A stretch of 64,000 nucleotides of DNA. It comes from an uncultured Burkholderiaceae bacterium. GTDB lineage: Bacteria; Pseudomonadota; Gammaproteobacteria; Burkholderiales; Burkholderiaceae_B. The notes beneath the pieces are model-generated. The model worked only from the letters and a program-made list of their open reading frames with translations. It made no database searches and was not told the DNA's origin. Positions 8,759 to 17,337 of the stretch are shown piece after piece. The translations under genes were made by a program, and so were the position numbers. Numbering within the stretch: position 1 is the first letter of the stretch; every line of letters begins with the position of its first letter. The stretch covers positions 60,838 through 124,837 of the forward strand of contig CAKSZL010000008.1 in the NCBI GenBank assembly GCA_934525625.1. Reading direction: 5' to 3'.

Positions 8759-9670
8759 ATGTCGGCGCTCGCCGTGCGCATGCGCGGTTCCACATCGTCC
8801 TGGCCGGCCTTGGCGCTGGGCGTGCTGCTGTGGTGCTTGGCCGCCTGGTGGCCCGCCTGGGCGCAGCAGGCGCCCATCCCCGATCTGCGCGAGCGCATCA
8901 CCGACACCACGGGTTCGATCGACGCCCCTACCGCGCAGCGGCTGACGGAAACGCTAGTCGACTTGGAACAGCGCAAGGGGGCCCAGATCGCGGTGCTGAT
9001 GGTGCCCACCACCGACGGCGAATCCATAGAAAGCTACGCGCTGCGCGCCTTTGAGAAATGGGGCCTGGGGCGCTCCGGCGTCGACGACGGCATTCTGTTC
9101 GTCGTCGCCAAGGACGACCGCCGCCTGCGCATCGAGGTGGGCTACGGGCTGGAAGGCGCCGTTACCGACTTGCAGTCCGGGCGCATCATCCGTGAACAGG
9201 TCGCGCCGCGTTTCCAGCAAGGCGATTTCGCCGGCGGCGTGGCGGCCGGCGTGGACAGCCTGGTCAAGCTGGTGGAAGGCGAGGAATTGCCCGCGCCGGC
9301 CACGTCGCCGGCTTCCGTGTCTTCGGCCGACTCCGGCGGTTCCGGCCACATCTCGGGTTGGCTGTGGCCGCTGGCGTTTTTCATCCTGGTATTGCCGCCC
9401 TTGTTGGCAGCGGCCGGGGCCGGCCTGGTCTTGTTCGTACTCACCGGCAGTCCAGTTGTCGCAGCCATAGGGGCCATGGTGGCGTTTCTCATCAGCCTGA
9501 CAGGTCGTTCAGCCGGCGCGGGGCCGTCGCGCGCCTCGCGCAGCGGCGGTTCGTATTCCTCATCGCGCTCCAGTTGGGGCGGTGGCGGCGGTGGCTTTCG
9601 CGGCGGTGGCGGTGGTTTCAGCGGCGGAGGCGGCCGCAGCGGCGGGGGCGGCGCCTCCGGCGGATGGTAA
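8759..9670 (+). CDS. TPM-domain (YgcG-like) exported protein with Gly-rich tail
   Basis: 303 residues: a signal peptide (LALGVLLWCLAAWWPAWAQ), a TPM phosphatase-like domain (about residues 40-180; ITDTTGSIDA, AFEKWGLGRSGVDDGIL, RIEVGYGLEGA), a membrane region (WLWPLAFFILVLPPLLAAA, then a second helix pair), and a C-terminal tail of Gly and Ser ending GGGGASGGW. The TPM_phosphatase family is named from a plant photosystem II repair protein; in bacteria its activity is largely untested. It follows lemA by 9 bp, so it is very likely cotranscribed. Confidence 0.9.
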   Translation: MSALAVRMRGSTSSWPALALGVLLWCLAAWWPAWAQQAPIPDLRERITDTTGSIDAPTAQRLTETLVDLEQRKGAQIAVLMVPTTDGESIESYALRAFEKWGLGRSGVDDGILFVVAKDDRRLRIEVGYGLEGAVTDLQSGRIIREQVAPRFQQGDFAGGVAAGVDSLVKLVEGEELPAPATSPASVSSADSGGSGHISGWLWPLAFFILVLPPLLAAAGAGLVLFVLTGSPVVAAIGAMVAFLISLTGRSAGAGPSRASRSGGSYSSSRSSWGGGGGGFRGGGGGFSGGGGRSGGGGASGGW

Positions 9671-9725
9671 TTCCAGTTCCAGATGCGCTTCGCCTTCGCG
9701 TACTCGCTTGGCCTGAAATTGGAAC
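9671..9725. repeat. short dispersed repeat, copy B1
   Basis: The gap after the TPM gene contains TGCGCTTCGCCTTCGCGTACTCGC (in two parts: 9684-9695 and 9696-9707), whose reverse complement recurs with two changes at 39671-39694. Flanking TTCCAGTTCCAG and CTGAAATTGGAA make an imperfect hairpin. Like copy B2 it starts right at a stop codon (TAATTCCA). Confidence 0.6.
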
Positions 9726-9737
9726 AAGGGGTTGTTC

Positions 9738-10235
9738 ATGCATCACAATAGATTCGGTCTCAAGCATTTGGCGGGCTTGAGCGCGCTGGAAGGCCGGCGT
9801 TTGCGGAGCAAGCATTTCTCGCAGCAGGTGCTGGACGAGCTGGCCGCCGAGATCGCCCGCAGCGAACAAGACCATGCCGGTGAACTGATGCTTGCCGTCG
9901 AGGCGGTGGCGCCGGCTCACGAGCCCGATTCCCATTTGCGCGCGCTGGAGGTGTTCGGCAGGCTCAGGGTGTGGGACACCCCCTTGAACACGGGTGTGCT
10001 GCTGTATCTGGCGCTGGACCGCCATCACATCGAATTGGTCGCCGACCGCGGCGTGGGCGCTCCGGACGCCGAATGGGAGGCCATTTGCACGCGTTTACGC
10101 AGCGATCTGGCCCAGGGCCGCTACCGCGAAGGAGTATTGGCCGCCATCCAGGCCATCGAGCAGGTTTGCCGGCAGTATTGCCCGCCGGCTTGCGCGGCGG
10201 ACAATCAACTGCCGGATCAACCCGTCATGCTGTAA
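9738..10235 (+). CDS. TPM-domain protein, second copy, cytoplasmic form
   Basis: 165 residues from the second ATG (MHHNRFGLKHLAG). It matches the short TPM proteins that accompany LemA and YgcG-like proteins: VLDELAAEIARSEQDHAGELMLAVE, then RVWDTPLNTGVLLYLALDRHHIELVADRGV. No signal peptide or membrane helix is visible, so it is probably cytoplasmic, unlike its neighbour. It is the third gene of the lemA-TPM-TPM set. Its TAA stop directly abuts the stop of the convergent encapsulin gene, with no bases between. Confidence 0.85.
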   Translation: MHHNRFGLKHLAGLSALEGRRLRSKHFSQQVLDELAAEIARSEQDHAGELMLAVEAVAPAHEPDSHLRALEVFGRLRVWDTPLNTGVLLYLALDRHHIELVADRGVGAPDAEWEAICTRLRSDLAQGRYREGVLAAIQAIEQVCRQYCPPACAADNQLPDQPVML

Positions 10236-11042
10236 TTACTTGCCCGAACCAGCGGGAAGATTCACGGCGGCTTCGGTGGTCAGCAGCCGGAAGGTGAAGC
10301 TTTCTTCCAGGTACAGCTCGACCGTGGTGGCGGTGTGGCTGAGGTAGCCGATGGAGATGTCCTGGCCGATGTCCAGCGTGAAGTCTCCCCCGCGCGTGGA
10401 CAGCGCCAGGCCGCCCGTGATGGCGGGCGCCCAGACGACTTCTTCCACCAGGCGGCGGATGTGCTGGAGTATCGGGTAGCCTTCTTCGTTGCCGCCGCAT
10501 AGCGCGGTGTAGGCGTCCGAACCCAGCACCAGGCGGTAGGGGCCTTCGACCCCGGCCAGGCGCAGGCTTTCGATAGCTTGCGTAACCGCCATGGGATAGT
10601 CGGATGCATCGGCGGGCAGCGGCTGGGGCGGGTTGCTGGCCCCGGGGCGTATGCCTTGTATGCCGGCCGCCGCGTAGCCGTCGAAGACGGCGCGGTCTTC
10701 GGCGAAGGCCAGTTTGCGGGCGGCTTCTTTCAGAGGGTCCCAGTCGGAGTCGGCGGAGCCGCGCTCGACGTCGTCGATGGCCTGGCGCGACAGCGTGAAG
10801 GGTACGCGCAATTCCACCAGCGGCTGCACGACGCGGCGCAGGGCGCGCACGCCGTCGCCGGGGCCGTTGATTTCTTCGACGTGGCCGGTGCCGATGGCCG
10901 ACAGCGTCGCGCCTTGCGGTTCGGGCACGTCCACCACGCGGCGCGCCGCCAGATGGCGCTTGAGGGTGCGGGCGGCTTCTTGTTCGATTTCCGCCCACGC
11001 CGCGTTGGAGATGGGGGCCAGTTCGCGATGAAGATTATTCAT
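10236..11042 (-). CDS. encapsulin shell protein (family 1)
   Basis: 268 residues, the usual size of family 1 encapsulins. These have the HK97 phage-capsid fold and self-assemble into about 24-nm protein cages. Diagnostic stretches are MNNLHRELAPISNAAWAEIE at the N-terminus, RRVVDVPEPQG, the E-loop region around VPFTLSRQAIDDVERG, VVWAPAITGGLALSTRGGDF and the terminal LYLEESFTFRLL. Its ATG overlaps the end of the peroxidase gene by 8 bp (ATGAATAA), implying translational coupling of cargo and shell. The upstream peroxidase carries a matching cargo-loading peptide. Confidence 0.95.
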   Translation of the reverse strand: MNNLHRELAPISNAAWAEIEQEAARTLKRHLAARRVVDVPEPQGATLSAIGTGHVEEINGPGDGVRALRRVVQPLVELRVPFTLSRQAIDDVERGSADSDWDPLKEAARKLAFAEDRAVFDGYAAAGIQGIRPGASNPPQPLPADASDYPMAVTQAIESLRLAGVEGPYRLVLGSDAYTALCGGNEEGYPILQHIRRLVEEVVWAPAITGGLALSTRGGDFTLDIGQDISIGYLSHTATTVELYLEESFTFRLLTTEAAVNLPAGSGK

Positions 11043-12111
11043 GGGGAGTCTCTTGTTTCAGGGAGCCAATGCGCAATGAACCGTCGCAGGGCGACGGTTT
11101 GGGAGTCGATTCGGTTGGAGCGGCTTCGGTTTTCCGCGCCTCGGTATCGTCCGAAGCCATGTCCGTGTCGGCATCCGTTACCGGCGCGGCCGTGGGGTCG
11201 ATGGCGTCGAGGAAATCGGCGCTGGGCACGAAGAACAGCGCTCCCGTGACGGGGCGGCTGACGTCCAGCAGCCGGTCGTAGTTGCCGGGCGGATTGCCGA
11301 TGAACATGTTTTCGAGCATGCGTTCGATGAGCGACGGCGTGCGGCAGTAGCCGATGAAGTAGGTGCCGAACTCGCCCTTGCCGGGGTCGCCGAAAGGCAT
11401 GTTGGCGCGCAGGATGGCGAGTTCTTTGCCGTTTTCCTCGATGTTCGTCAGGACGTTGTGCGCATAGCTGGGCTTGGCGGCGTCGTCCAGTTCGATGTCG
11501 GATTGCTTTTCGCGGCCGATGATTTTTTCTTGCTGCGCGACCGGGATGGCGTTCCATTTCTCCAGGTCGTGCAGGTACTTCTGGATGATGACGTAGCTGC
11601 CGCCGGCGAAACCGGCGTCTTCGTCGCCGATAAGCGTGGCGTCGGCGGCGGCCTGGTCTATCGGGTTTTCGGTGCCGTCCACGAAGCCCAGCAGGTCGCG
11701 CGCGTCGAAATACTTGAAGCCCTGCACCGAATCGGCCACCGTCACCGCGCCCTGCAACTGCGTCATGATGCGCGTGGCCAGCTCGAAGCTGATGTCGGGG
11801 CGCGCGGCGCGGATGTGAAACAGCAGGTCGCCGGACGTGGCGGGAGCATGGTGTACGCCGTGCAGTTCACGAAAAGGGTGCAGCTCTTTGGGTCGGGGCT
11901 GGCCGAACAGGCGATCCCAGGCTTGCGAGCCTATGCCCAGCACACAGGAGAGCTCCCCATCGGGGGCGCGGAAATTGATGGCGCGCACCATGCCGTACAA
12001 GTCGGCGCACAGGCTGCGCACCGCTGTTTCGGCGGTTTCCCCGGCGTTGACGGTAACCACCAGGTACATGGCGGCGCGGCTTAGTTTGGCGGTGACGGCT
12101 TGTGGTGTCAT
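11035..12111 (-). CDS. DyP-type haem peroxidase, encapsulin cargo
   Basis: 358 residues from ATG 12111 (MTPQAVTAKLSRAAM). This is a B-type dye-decolourising peroxidase: the GFVDGTENP motif holds the catalytic Asp (D145), YAHN gives the proximal haem ligand (H218) and AILRANMPFG the distal Arg (R235). After the fold comes a Pro/Thr/acidic linker of about 40 residues, then DGSLRIGSLKQE (343-354), which matches the encapsulin targeting peptide of known cargo proteins. So the enzyme is predicted to be packed inside the shell encoded next. An in-frame ATG 78 bp upstream (12189) is possible, but that extension has no family similarity. Confidence 0.95.
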   Translation of the reverse strand: MTPQAVTAKLSRAAMYLVVTVNAGETAETAVRSLCADLYGMVRAINFRAPDGELSCVLGIGSQAWDRLFGQPRPKELHPFRELHGVHHAPATSGDLLFHIRAARPDISFELATRIMTQLQGAVTVADSVQGFKYFDARDLLGFVDGTENPIDQAAADATLIGDEDAGFAGGSYVIIQKYLHDLEKWNAIPVAQQEKIIGREKQSDIELDDAAKPSYAHNVLTNIEENGKELAILRANMPFGDPGKGEFGTYFIGYCRTPSLIERMLENMFIGNPPGNYDRLLDVSRPVTGALFFVPSADFLDAIDPTAAPVTDADTDMASDDTEARKTEAAPTESTPKPSPCDGSLRIGSLKQETPHE

Positions 12112-12251
12112 GTCGGGCGATATTGGTTTTTTCGTTGGAAGGCGCTGCCAGGCAAACAAGCCAATCGCACACCCACCCTCTGGTGCCAAGTGTACTCTAG
12201 TCGTACGGCAACTTCATCCGGCTGCGGCGGGTACGAAGCGGCTTGCGCCGC

Positions 12252-13007
12252 TCAATCGGTTTGGAGGGGGGCGCGCACCGGCGGCAGCTTGGCCAGCCAA
12301 TGGCCGACCAGCGCCTGGCCGGCTTGTTCCAGTGTCAATTGCACGCCCTGGCTGGCCAGGTCGGTGGTGTGCAGGCCCTGGTAGCCGCAGGGGTTGATGC
12401 CGAGAAAGGGCTGTAAATCCATGGCGACGTTCAGCGATATGCCGTGATAGGCCCGGCCGTTGCTGACTTTGATGCCCAGTGCGGCGATCTTGGCCATGGG
12501 CTGCCCGTGCAGGCTCAGGCCTTCGCCGGCGGGCGCTTCCCGTGGCGCGGCATCTTGCCTGTCGCCGGGCGCAGCGAAACCGGCCGCCGGGGTGGCCACA
12601 CCGGGCGCGCGAAAGGGCACGTACACGCCGGGCGCGCCGGGAAGGCGGCAGGCGGCGTCCAGGCCCAGTTCGTGCAACAGGCCGATGATGGCGTCTTCCA
12701 GCAGCGCCACGTATTCCTTGACGAACAGCCCGCGCCGGCGCAGGTCTATCAGGCCGTAGGCCACCAGTTGCCCCGGCCCGTGGTAGGTGACCTGCCCGCC
12801 GCGGTCGCTGCGCACCAGCGGAACGTCGCCAGGGGCGAGCACGTGTTCCGGCTTGCCGGCCTGGCCCAGCGTGTACACCGGCTGGTGTTCGACCAGCCAG
12901 ATTTCGTCCGGCGTGCCGGCGTCGCGCGTTTGGGTGAAGCTGCGCATGGCCTGCAATACGTCCTCGTAGGGCGCGGGGCGGTCCAGCCAGCGTACGGTGG
13001 GCGTCAT
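12252..13007 (-). CDS. lipB: octanoyltransferase (lipoate biosynthesis), with an insertion
   Basis: Moves octanoyl from acyl carrier protein to the lipoyl domains of dehydrogenase complexes; LipA (22241) then adds the sulfurs. 251 residues from MTPTVRWLD. Family motifs: [21 protein letters not shown] with the catalytic Lys, and NPCGYQGL with the acyl-thioester Cys. Compared with E. coli LipB there is an extra stretch of about 40 residues, rich in Pro, Ala and Gly, between [13 protein letters not shown] and [11 protein letters not shown], just before the catalytic Lys. The chosen ATG lies 7 bp after the DUF493 stop; an earlier ATG (13046) would overlap that gene. Confidence 0.95.
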   Translation of the reverse strand: MTPTVRWLDRPAPYEDVLQAMRSFTQTRDAGTPDEIWLVEHQPVYTLGQAGKPEHVLAPGDVPLVRSDRGGQVTYHGPGQLVAYGLIDLRRRGLFVKEYVALLEDAIIGLLHELGLDAACRLPGAPGVYVPFRAPGVATPAAGFAAPGDRQDAAPREAPAGEGLSLHGQPMAKIAALGIKVSNGRAYHGISLNVAMDLQPFLGINPCGYQGLHTTDLASQGVQLTLEQAGQALVGHWLAKLPPVRAPLQTD

Positions 13008-13014
13008 GCCGTTT

Positions 13015-13305
13015 TCATAGCACGACGGCGACCATGGGGTGCCCATGCAGCGCGCGGTAGAGGTTGTCCAACTGTTCGCGCGAGGTGGCCGTGACGGTAA
13101 AAGTCAGGCCCAGGTAATTGCCTTTGCTGCTGGGCCGCATCTCGATGGTGGCCGCGTCGAATTCGGGGTCGAATTCCAGCACGACCGTCGTCAGGGTCTG
13201 GGCCAGTTCCGGGTGGGACTTGCCCATGACCTTGATGGGAAACTGGCAGGGATATTCGATGAGCGATTCTTCCGGCGGAATGTCCGGCGGCGGAGTGATG
13301 TTCAT
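13015..13305 (-). CDS. DUF493 (YbeD-like) protein
   Basis: 96 residues: [20 protein letters not shown], then the YbeD fold ([21 protein letters not shown] ... [20 protein letters not shown]). YbeD resembles ACT-like regulatory domains and is almost always encoded between a DD-carboxypeptidase and lipB, as here; its function remains unproven. A strong ribosome site (AAGGAGG) precedes the ATG, 17 bp after the aminotransferase stop. Confidence 0.92.
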   Translation of the reverse strand: MNITPPPDIPPEESLIEYPCQFPIKVMGKSHPELAQTLTTVVLEFDPEFDAATIEMRPSSKGNYLGLTFTVTATSREQLDNLYRALHGHPMVAVVL

Positions 13306-13322
13306 AGGGGCCTCCTTGGGAA

Positions 13323-14180
13323 TTAGCCCAACAGGGTGTCGTAGGCGGCGCGCAGCTTGGCGTACACCGGGCCGGGCCGGCCGCTGCCCACGGGCTTGCC
13401 GTCCAGGCGCACGATGGGCAGCACTTCCTTGGTGGCCGCGGTCAGCAGCAGCTCGTCGGCCTGCTCGACCTCCAAGCGCGTGATGGGGCGGGACTGATGT
13501 GGCACGCCGCATTGCCCGGCCAGCTCTTCCAGCAGGCGGTAGCGTATGCCTTCCAGTATCAGGTGGTCGCTGGGCGGCGCCAGCAGCACGCCGTCCTTGA
13601 CGACCCAGATATTGCACGACGAGCCTTCGGTCAGCATGCCGTCGCGGAACAGGATGGCTTCGTCCGCGCCGGCTTCCACCGCCTGCTGCTTGGCCAGCAC
13701 GTTGCCCAGCAGCGAGACGGACTTGATGTTGCACAGCAGCCAGCGTATGTCCTGGAGGCTGATGGCGCTCAAGCCGTTGTTGCGCGCGTTTTCCGAGGGC
13801 CGCTGGAAGGGGTTGATCATGGCGAAGATCGTGGGCGCGGCCTGCTTGGGAAAGGCATGGTCGCGCTTGGCCGGCCCGCGCGTAATCTGCAGATAGATCA
13901 TGCTGTACGGGTAAGACACACGGCCGAGCAGGCCTTGCGCCACTTCCTTCCATTGCGCGCGGCTCATGCCGGAATCCAGCGAAATGGCGGCCAGGCTGCG
14001 CTCCAGGCGGTCCAGGTGCTGCTCCATGCGGAACGGGCGGCCCTGGTAGATGGGGATGACCTCGTAGATGCCATCGCCGAAAACGAAGCCCCGGTCCAGC
14101 ACCGAAACCTGGGCCTGGGAAATGGGCAGATACTTGCCGTTCAGATAGACGATGGCGTTAGGGTCGACGTCGGGAATCAT
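13323..14180 (-). CDS. dat: D-amino-acid aminotransferase (class IV, PLP)
   Basis: 285 residues. The class IV aminotransferase fold has Lys153 (LLCNIKSVSLLGN) as the PLP Schiff-base residue. The ITRGPAKRDHAFP segment carries the Arg-x-His carboxylate-trap pattern of D-alanine aminotransferases rather than the branched-chain enzymes. Likely reaction: D-alanine plus 2-oxoglutarate to pyruvate plus D-glutamate. It sits between a DD-carboxypeptidase, which releases D-alanine from peptidoglycan, and DUF493, so it could recycle that D-alanine. Cytoplasmic; ATG at 14180, 32 bp after the dacC stop. Confidence 0.9.
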   Translation of the reverse strand: MIPDVDPNAIVYLNGKYLPISQAQVSVLDRGFVFGDGIYEVIPIYQGRPFRMEQHLDRLERSLAAISLDSGMSRAQWKEVAQGLLGRVSYPYSMIYLQITRGPAKRDHAFPKQAAPTIFAMINPFQRPSENARNNGLSAISLQDIRWLLCNIKSVSLLGNVLAKQQAVEAGADEAILFRDGMLTEGSSCNIWVVKDGVLLAPPSDHLILEGIRYRLLEELAGQCGVPHQSRPITRLEVEQADELLLTAATKEVLPIVRLDGKPVGSGRPGPVYAKLRAAYDTLLG

Positions 14181-14212
14181 GGCTGTTCGAACGCGAAAAA
14201 AGGTGAAAGAGG

Positions 14213-15463
14213 TTAGTCGAACATGCGCATGACTTTGTCCGTCATCCGGCTGAAGAAGCCGGCCTGGGGCACGTCTTGCAGAATGGTCAGCGGCGCCTGG
14301 CGCAGGGTTTGGCCGTCCAGCGTCAGCGTTACCGTGCCAACCTGCGTGCCCTTGGCCAGCGGGGCGACCAGCGGCTGGCGGTATTGGGCCACGGGCTGGA
14401 TCTGCTCGGCCTTGCCGCGCGGCACGGTTACCCAGATGGGGTCGGGCTGGCCCAGGTCCACCTGCGGCAGCGTGCCTTCCCACACGCGCGCCTGCACCGC
14501 CGGCTTGGCGTCGTCGAACAGCTTGACGGTGTCGAAGTTCTGGAAGCTCCAGTTCAGCAGCTTGAGGCTGCTTTCGGCGCGCGCGGCTTCGCTGTCGGCG
14601 CCCACCAGCACCGAAATGACGCGGCGGCCGTCGCGCATCGCCGTGGAGATCAGGCAATAGCCGGCCGACGAGGTGTGGCCGGTTTTCAGGCCGTCCACGG
14701 AGGGGTCCAGCCACAGCAGGCGGTTGCGGTTGGGCTGCTTGATGTTGTTGTAGGTGTATTCCTTGGTGCTGTAGTAGTGCAGCGCTTCGGGGAAGTCGCG
14801 GATCAGGTTGCGCGCCAGCATGGCCAGGTCGCGCACCGTGGTGTAGTGGTCGGGGTCGGGCAGGCCCGAGGCGTTGGTGAAGTGGGTTTGCGTCAGGCCC
14901 TGGCGCTTGGCCTCTTCGTTCATACGCGCCACGAAAACGCCTTCGCTGCCGGACACGGCTTCGGCCAGCGCGACGGTGGCGTCGTTGCCCGATTGCACGA
15001 TGACGCCGTACAGCAATTCTTCCACCGACACTTGCGTGTTGACGTTGATGAACATGCGCGAGCCGCCGGTCTTCCAGGCCTTCTCGGAGATCACGACCGG
15101 GTCTTGCAGCGACAGCCTCTTCTCGCGCAGCGCGTCGAAGACGACGTAGACCGCCATGATCTTGGTCAGCGATGCCGGTTCGACGCGGGTGTCGGGCAGT
15201 TGCGCGCCGATGACCTGGTCGCTGTTGACGTCCAGCGTCATCCAGGCGCGGCCGTTGATCGCCGGCGTGGGAATGGACGACAAGGCGCTGACGGAGTCGG
15301 CGGCCGACGCCGTGGCCGGCGTGGGCGCGGGCTCGGGCTCGGGCGTCTGCGCCGTGTCGGCCCAGGCCGGGGCCAGGCAGCCGGCGGCCAGCGCCAGGCC
15401 GGCCAGCCACGAGGTAGCGCGCAGGGCGCGGGGATGCTGGGAAGGATTGCAGGAATTGGGCAT
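14213..15463 (-). CDS. dacC: D-alanyl-D-alanine carboxypeptidase (PBP5/6 family)
   Basis: About 416 residues from MPNSCNPSQHP. Signal peptide (SWLAGLALAAGCLAPAWA), a Pro/Glu/Thr linker, then the peptidase S11 domain with the three active-site motifs: SLTK (98-101, nucleophile Ser98), SGN (QSGNDATVALAEA) and KTG (LKTGHTSSAGY). A C-terminal beta domain and an amphipathic end (FFSRMTDKVMRMFD) would hold it to the outer face of the inner membrane. It trims terminal D-Ala from peptidoglycan pentapeptides. It heads the dacC-dat-DUF493-lipB set. An ATG 42 bp further upstream (15505) is possible. Confidence 0.94.
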   Translation of the reverse strand: MPNSCNPSQHPRALRATSWLAGLALAAGCLAPAWADTAQTPEPEPAPTPATASAADSVSALSSIPTPAINGRAWMTLDVNSDQVIGAQLPDTRVEPASLTKIMAVYVVFDALREKRLSLQDPVVISEKAWKTGGSRMFINVNTQVSVEELLYGVIVQSGNDATVALAEAVSGSEGVFVARMNEEAKRQGLTQTHFTNASGLPDPDHYTTVRDLAMLARNLIRDFPEALHYYSTKEYTYNNIKQPNRNRLLWLDPSVDGLKTGHTSSAGYCLISTAMRDGRRVISVLVGADSEAARAESSLKLLNWSFQNFDTVKLFDDAKPAVQARVWEGTLPQVDLGQPDPIWVTVPRGKAEQIQPVAQYRQPLVAPLAKGTQVGTVTLTLDGQTLRQAPLTILQDVPQAGFFSRMTDKVMRMFD

Positions 15464-15592
15464 GACAGCGGTATGGAGTACGGGGAAAGGCAAGAATGGA
15501 AACAAACGAAAGACCCGCCGTGGGCGGTTTGGTTCAACCGCTCACGTCAAGTTCGTTGGTTCGTTGCATGTTCGTTTCATTATAGGCAGCGC

Positions 15593-16243
15593 TCAGGGGA
15601 AGGCCGCCTGCAGGCGCAGCTGAACGATATTGCGCAGGGCGATGAGCTTGCCGTGGAAGAAGTGCGAGGCGTCGGGGATGATGACGATGGGCAGCGCTTT
15701 GCCGCGCGCGAAGGCCATGGCTTCGTCCAGCGGCACGACGTCGTCCGTTTCGCCATGCACCAGCAGGGTGTCGTCGGGTACTTCCACCGTTTGGCCGGCC
15801 TCGGTAAAGCGCGAGACGGCCGCGCCGGTCAGCGCCAGCAGGCGCGGCCGGGCTTGCGGCGGCAAGGCGGTGTTGACGCGCGCGGCGACGGCGGTGCCGA
15901 ACGAAAACCCGCCCATCATCCAGGGCAGGCCGGCGAACTCGGGAAAGCGCTCGTAAAACTGCGCCAGCACGGCCAGGATGTCTTCGGTTTCGCCGCGGGC
16001 ATGGTCGAATTCCCCGGCCGACGCGCCCACGCCCCGGAAGTTGGGCCGCAGCGTGGCCAGGCCGTGCTGCAGGCAGGCCTTGGACAGGGTGGTGACCACT
16101 TTGTTGTCGCGCGTGCCGCCGTGCAGCGGGTGCGGATGCAGAATCAGGGCCCAGCCGCGCGGCGCGCCTTCGGGCGTGTCCAGGATGCAATCGACGATGC
16201 CGGCCTGGCCGGTGAACTGTAGGGTGGCGCTGCTTGCGGACAT
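15593..16243 (-). CDS. alpha/beta hydrolase, dienelactone-hydrolase-like
   Basis: 216 residues from MSASSATLQFTGQ. Typical family start LILHPHPLHGGTRDNKVV, nucleophile elbow GGFSFGTAV (Ser), acid HGETDDVVP (Asp) and DASHFFHGK (His). This group, found widely in proteobacteria, is called alpha/beta hydrolase or CocE/NonD-related; the substrate is unknown. It is transcribed toward dacC, with 129 bp between them, and diverges from birA. The start is chosen at the first ATG giving the family N-terminus; the ribosome site is weak. Confidence 0.88.
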   Translation of the reverse strand: MSASSATLQFTGQAGIVDCILDTPEGAPRGWALILHPHPLHGGTRDNKVVTTLSKACLQHGLATLRPNFRGVGASAGEFDHARGETEDILAVLAQFYERFPEFAGLPWMMGGFSFGTAVAARVNTALPPQARPRLLALTGAAVSRFTEAGQTVEVPDDTLLVHGETDDVVPLDEAMAFARGKALPIVIIPDASHFFHGKLIALRNIVQLRLQAAFP

Positions 16244-16372
16244 ATCGGGCGGTAGGCGTAGAACAGGGTTGCAAAGATTGCCGGCTATTGTAGTCCGGCG
16301 CGCCGCGGGTTCGGCGCCCCTTTCACTACAATGCGTATCTGTTGGCAATCTTCCTTTTGGCTGTCCAGATCC

Positions 16373-17233
16373 ATGTCCGAGCTTGCTCCGTTTTTGCCCG
16401 AACCCGCCGAGATGGCCCGGCAACTGCATGAGGCCTTGCCCGGTTTCCAGCGGGTCGAATGGCAGGCGCGCACCGTGTCCACCAACGCCGAATTGCTGGC
16501 CTGCGCGCGGCAGGCCAGCGTGCCGGCGCGCCCCTGGCTGCTGGGCGCGCACCTGCAAGACGCCGGGCGCGGGCGCGCCGGCCGCACGTGGCAGCACCGC
16601 GAGGGCGCCAACCTGATGTTTTCCTGTGCGTTCGACGTGTTCATGCCGTCGCGCCTGCTGCCCGCCTTGTCGCCGCTGGCCGGCGTGGCCGCTTGCGAAG
16701 GCCTGCGCCAGTGGGTGTCGCCGGCCTTGCGCGAGCATCTGGTCATGAAGTGGCCCAACGACTTGCAATGGCGGCTGGGCAAGCTGGCGGGCATTCTGGT
16801 CGAAGCCACGCGTTCGGGCGCGGCGCGCGAGTCCGGCGACCATTACATCGTCATCCTGGGCATGGGCTTGAACCTGGACGATGCGCGCGCGCTCAGCCAG
16901 GCGCTGGACAGGCGCGTGGCCGATTGGCGCGAAATCGTGCGCGAAGACGCCGGCGCGGCGCAGGCCACGGCCGCCGGCCTGGCGGCCAGCGTGGCGCGCG
17001 CCTGGCAGAATGCGTTGAACCGCGCGGTGCGCGCGGGCCTGGACGACCTGCCGCGCCGCCATGCCGCCGTCGATGCGCTGGTCGGGCAGACGGTGGACAT
17101 CGTCGATGCGGGCCGCGTGATACAAAGCGGTATTGCCTGCGGCATAGACGAACAGGGGCGATTGCTGCTGCGCACGCCGGGCGCCGTGCTGCCGGTAACG
17201 GTGGGCGAGGTGTCGGCGCGGGCGCGTGCGTAG
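16373..17233 (+). CDS. birA: biotin--[acetyl-CoA carboxylase] ligase
   Basis: 286 residues from MSELAPFLPEP. Biotin protein ligase charges the biotin carboxyl carrier protein (AccB). The BPL catalytic domain shows GRGRAGRTWQH (biotinyl-AMP loop) and KWPNDLQWRLGKLAGILVE, with a C-terminal SH3-like cap (VDIVDAGRVIQSG). There is no N-terminal helix-turn-helix, so it is the monofunctional form without the BirA repressor role. coaX follows 104 bp on, the standard arrangement in Bordetella and relatives. An upstream in-frame ATG (16331) adds 14 residues without similarity. Confidence 0.94.
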   Translation: MSELAPFLPEPAEMARQLHEALPGFQRVEWQARTVSTNAELLACARQASVPARPWLLGAHLQDAGRGRAGRTWQHREGANLMFSCAFDVFMPSRLLPALSPLAGVAACEGLRQWVSPALREHLVMKWPNDLQWRLGKLAGILVEATRSGAARESGDHYIVILGMGLNLDDARALSQALDRRVADWREIVREDAGAAQATAAGLAASVARAWQNALNRAVRAGLDDLPRRHAAVDALVGQTVDIVDAGRVIQSGIACGIDEQGRLLLRTPGAVLPVTVGEVSARARA

Positions 17234-17337
17234 CCGGCGATGATGGCCGCGCATCGGGCGTGGCGCCGTACGGCGGCGGTTGCGCGGCCAGAGAAGACCG
17301 GGCATGCAATACATGGATACACCGAAATGAGGATGGC

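Noticed and set aside
13008..13046. Earlier ATG for lipB
   Set aside because: It would overlap the end of the DUF493 gene and adds residues without similarity; the ATG at 13007 fits the family and the gene spacing.
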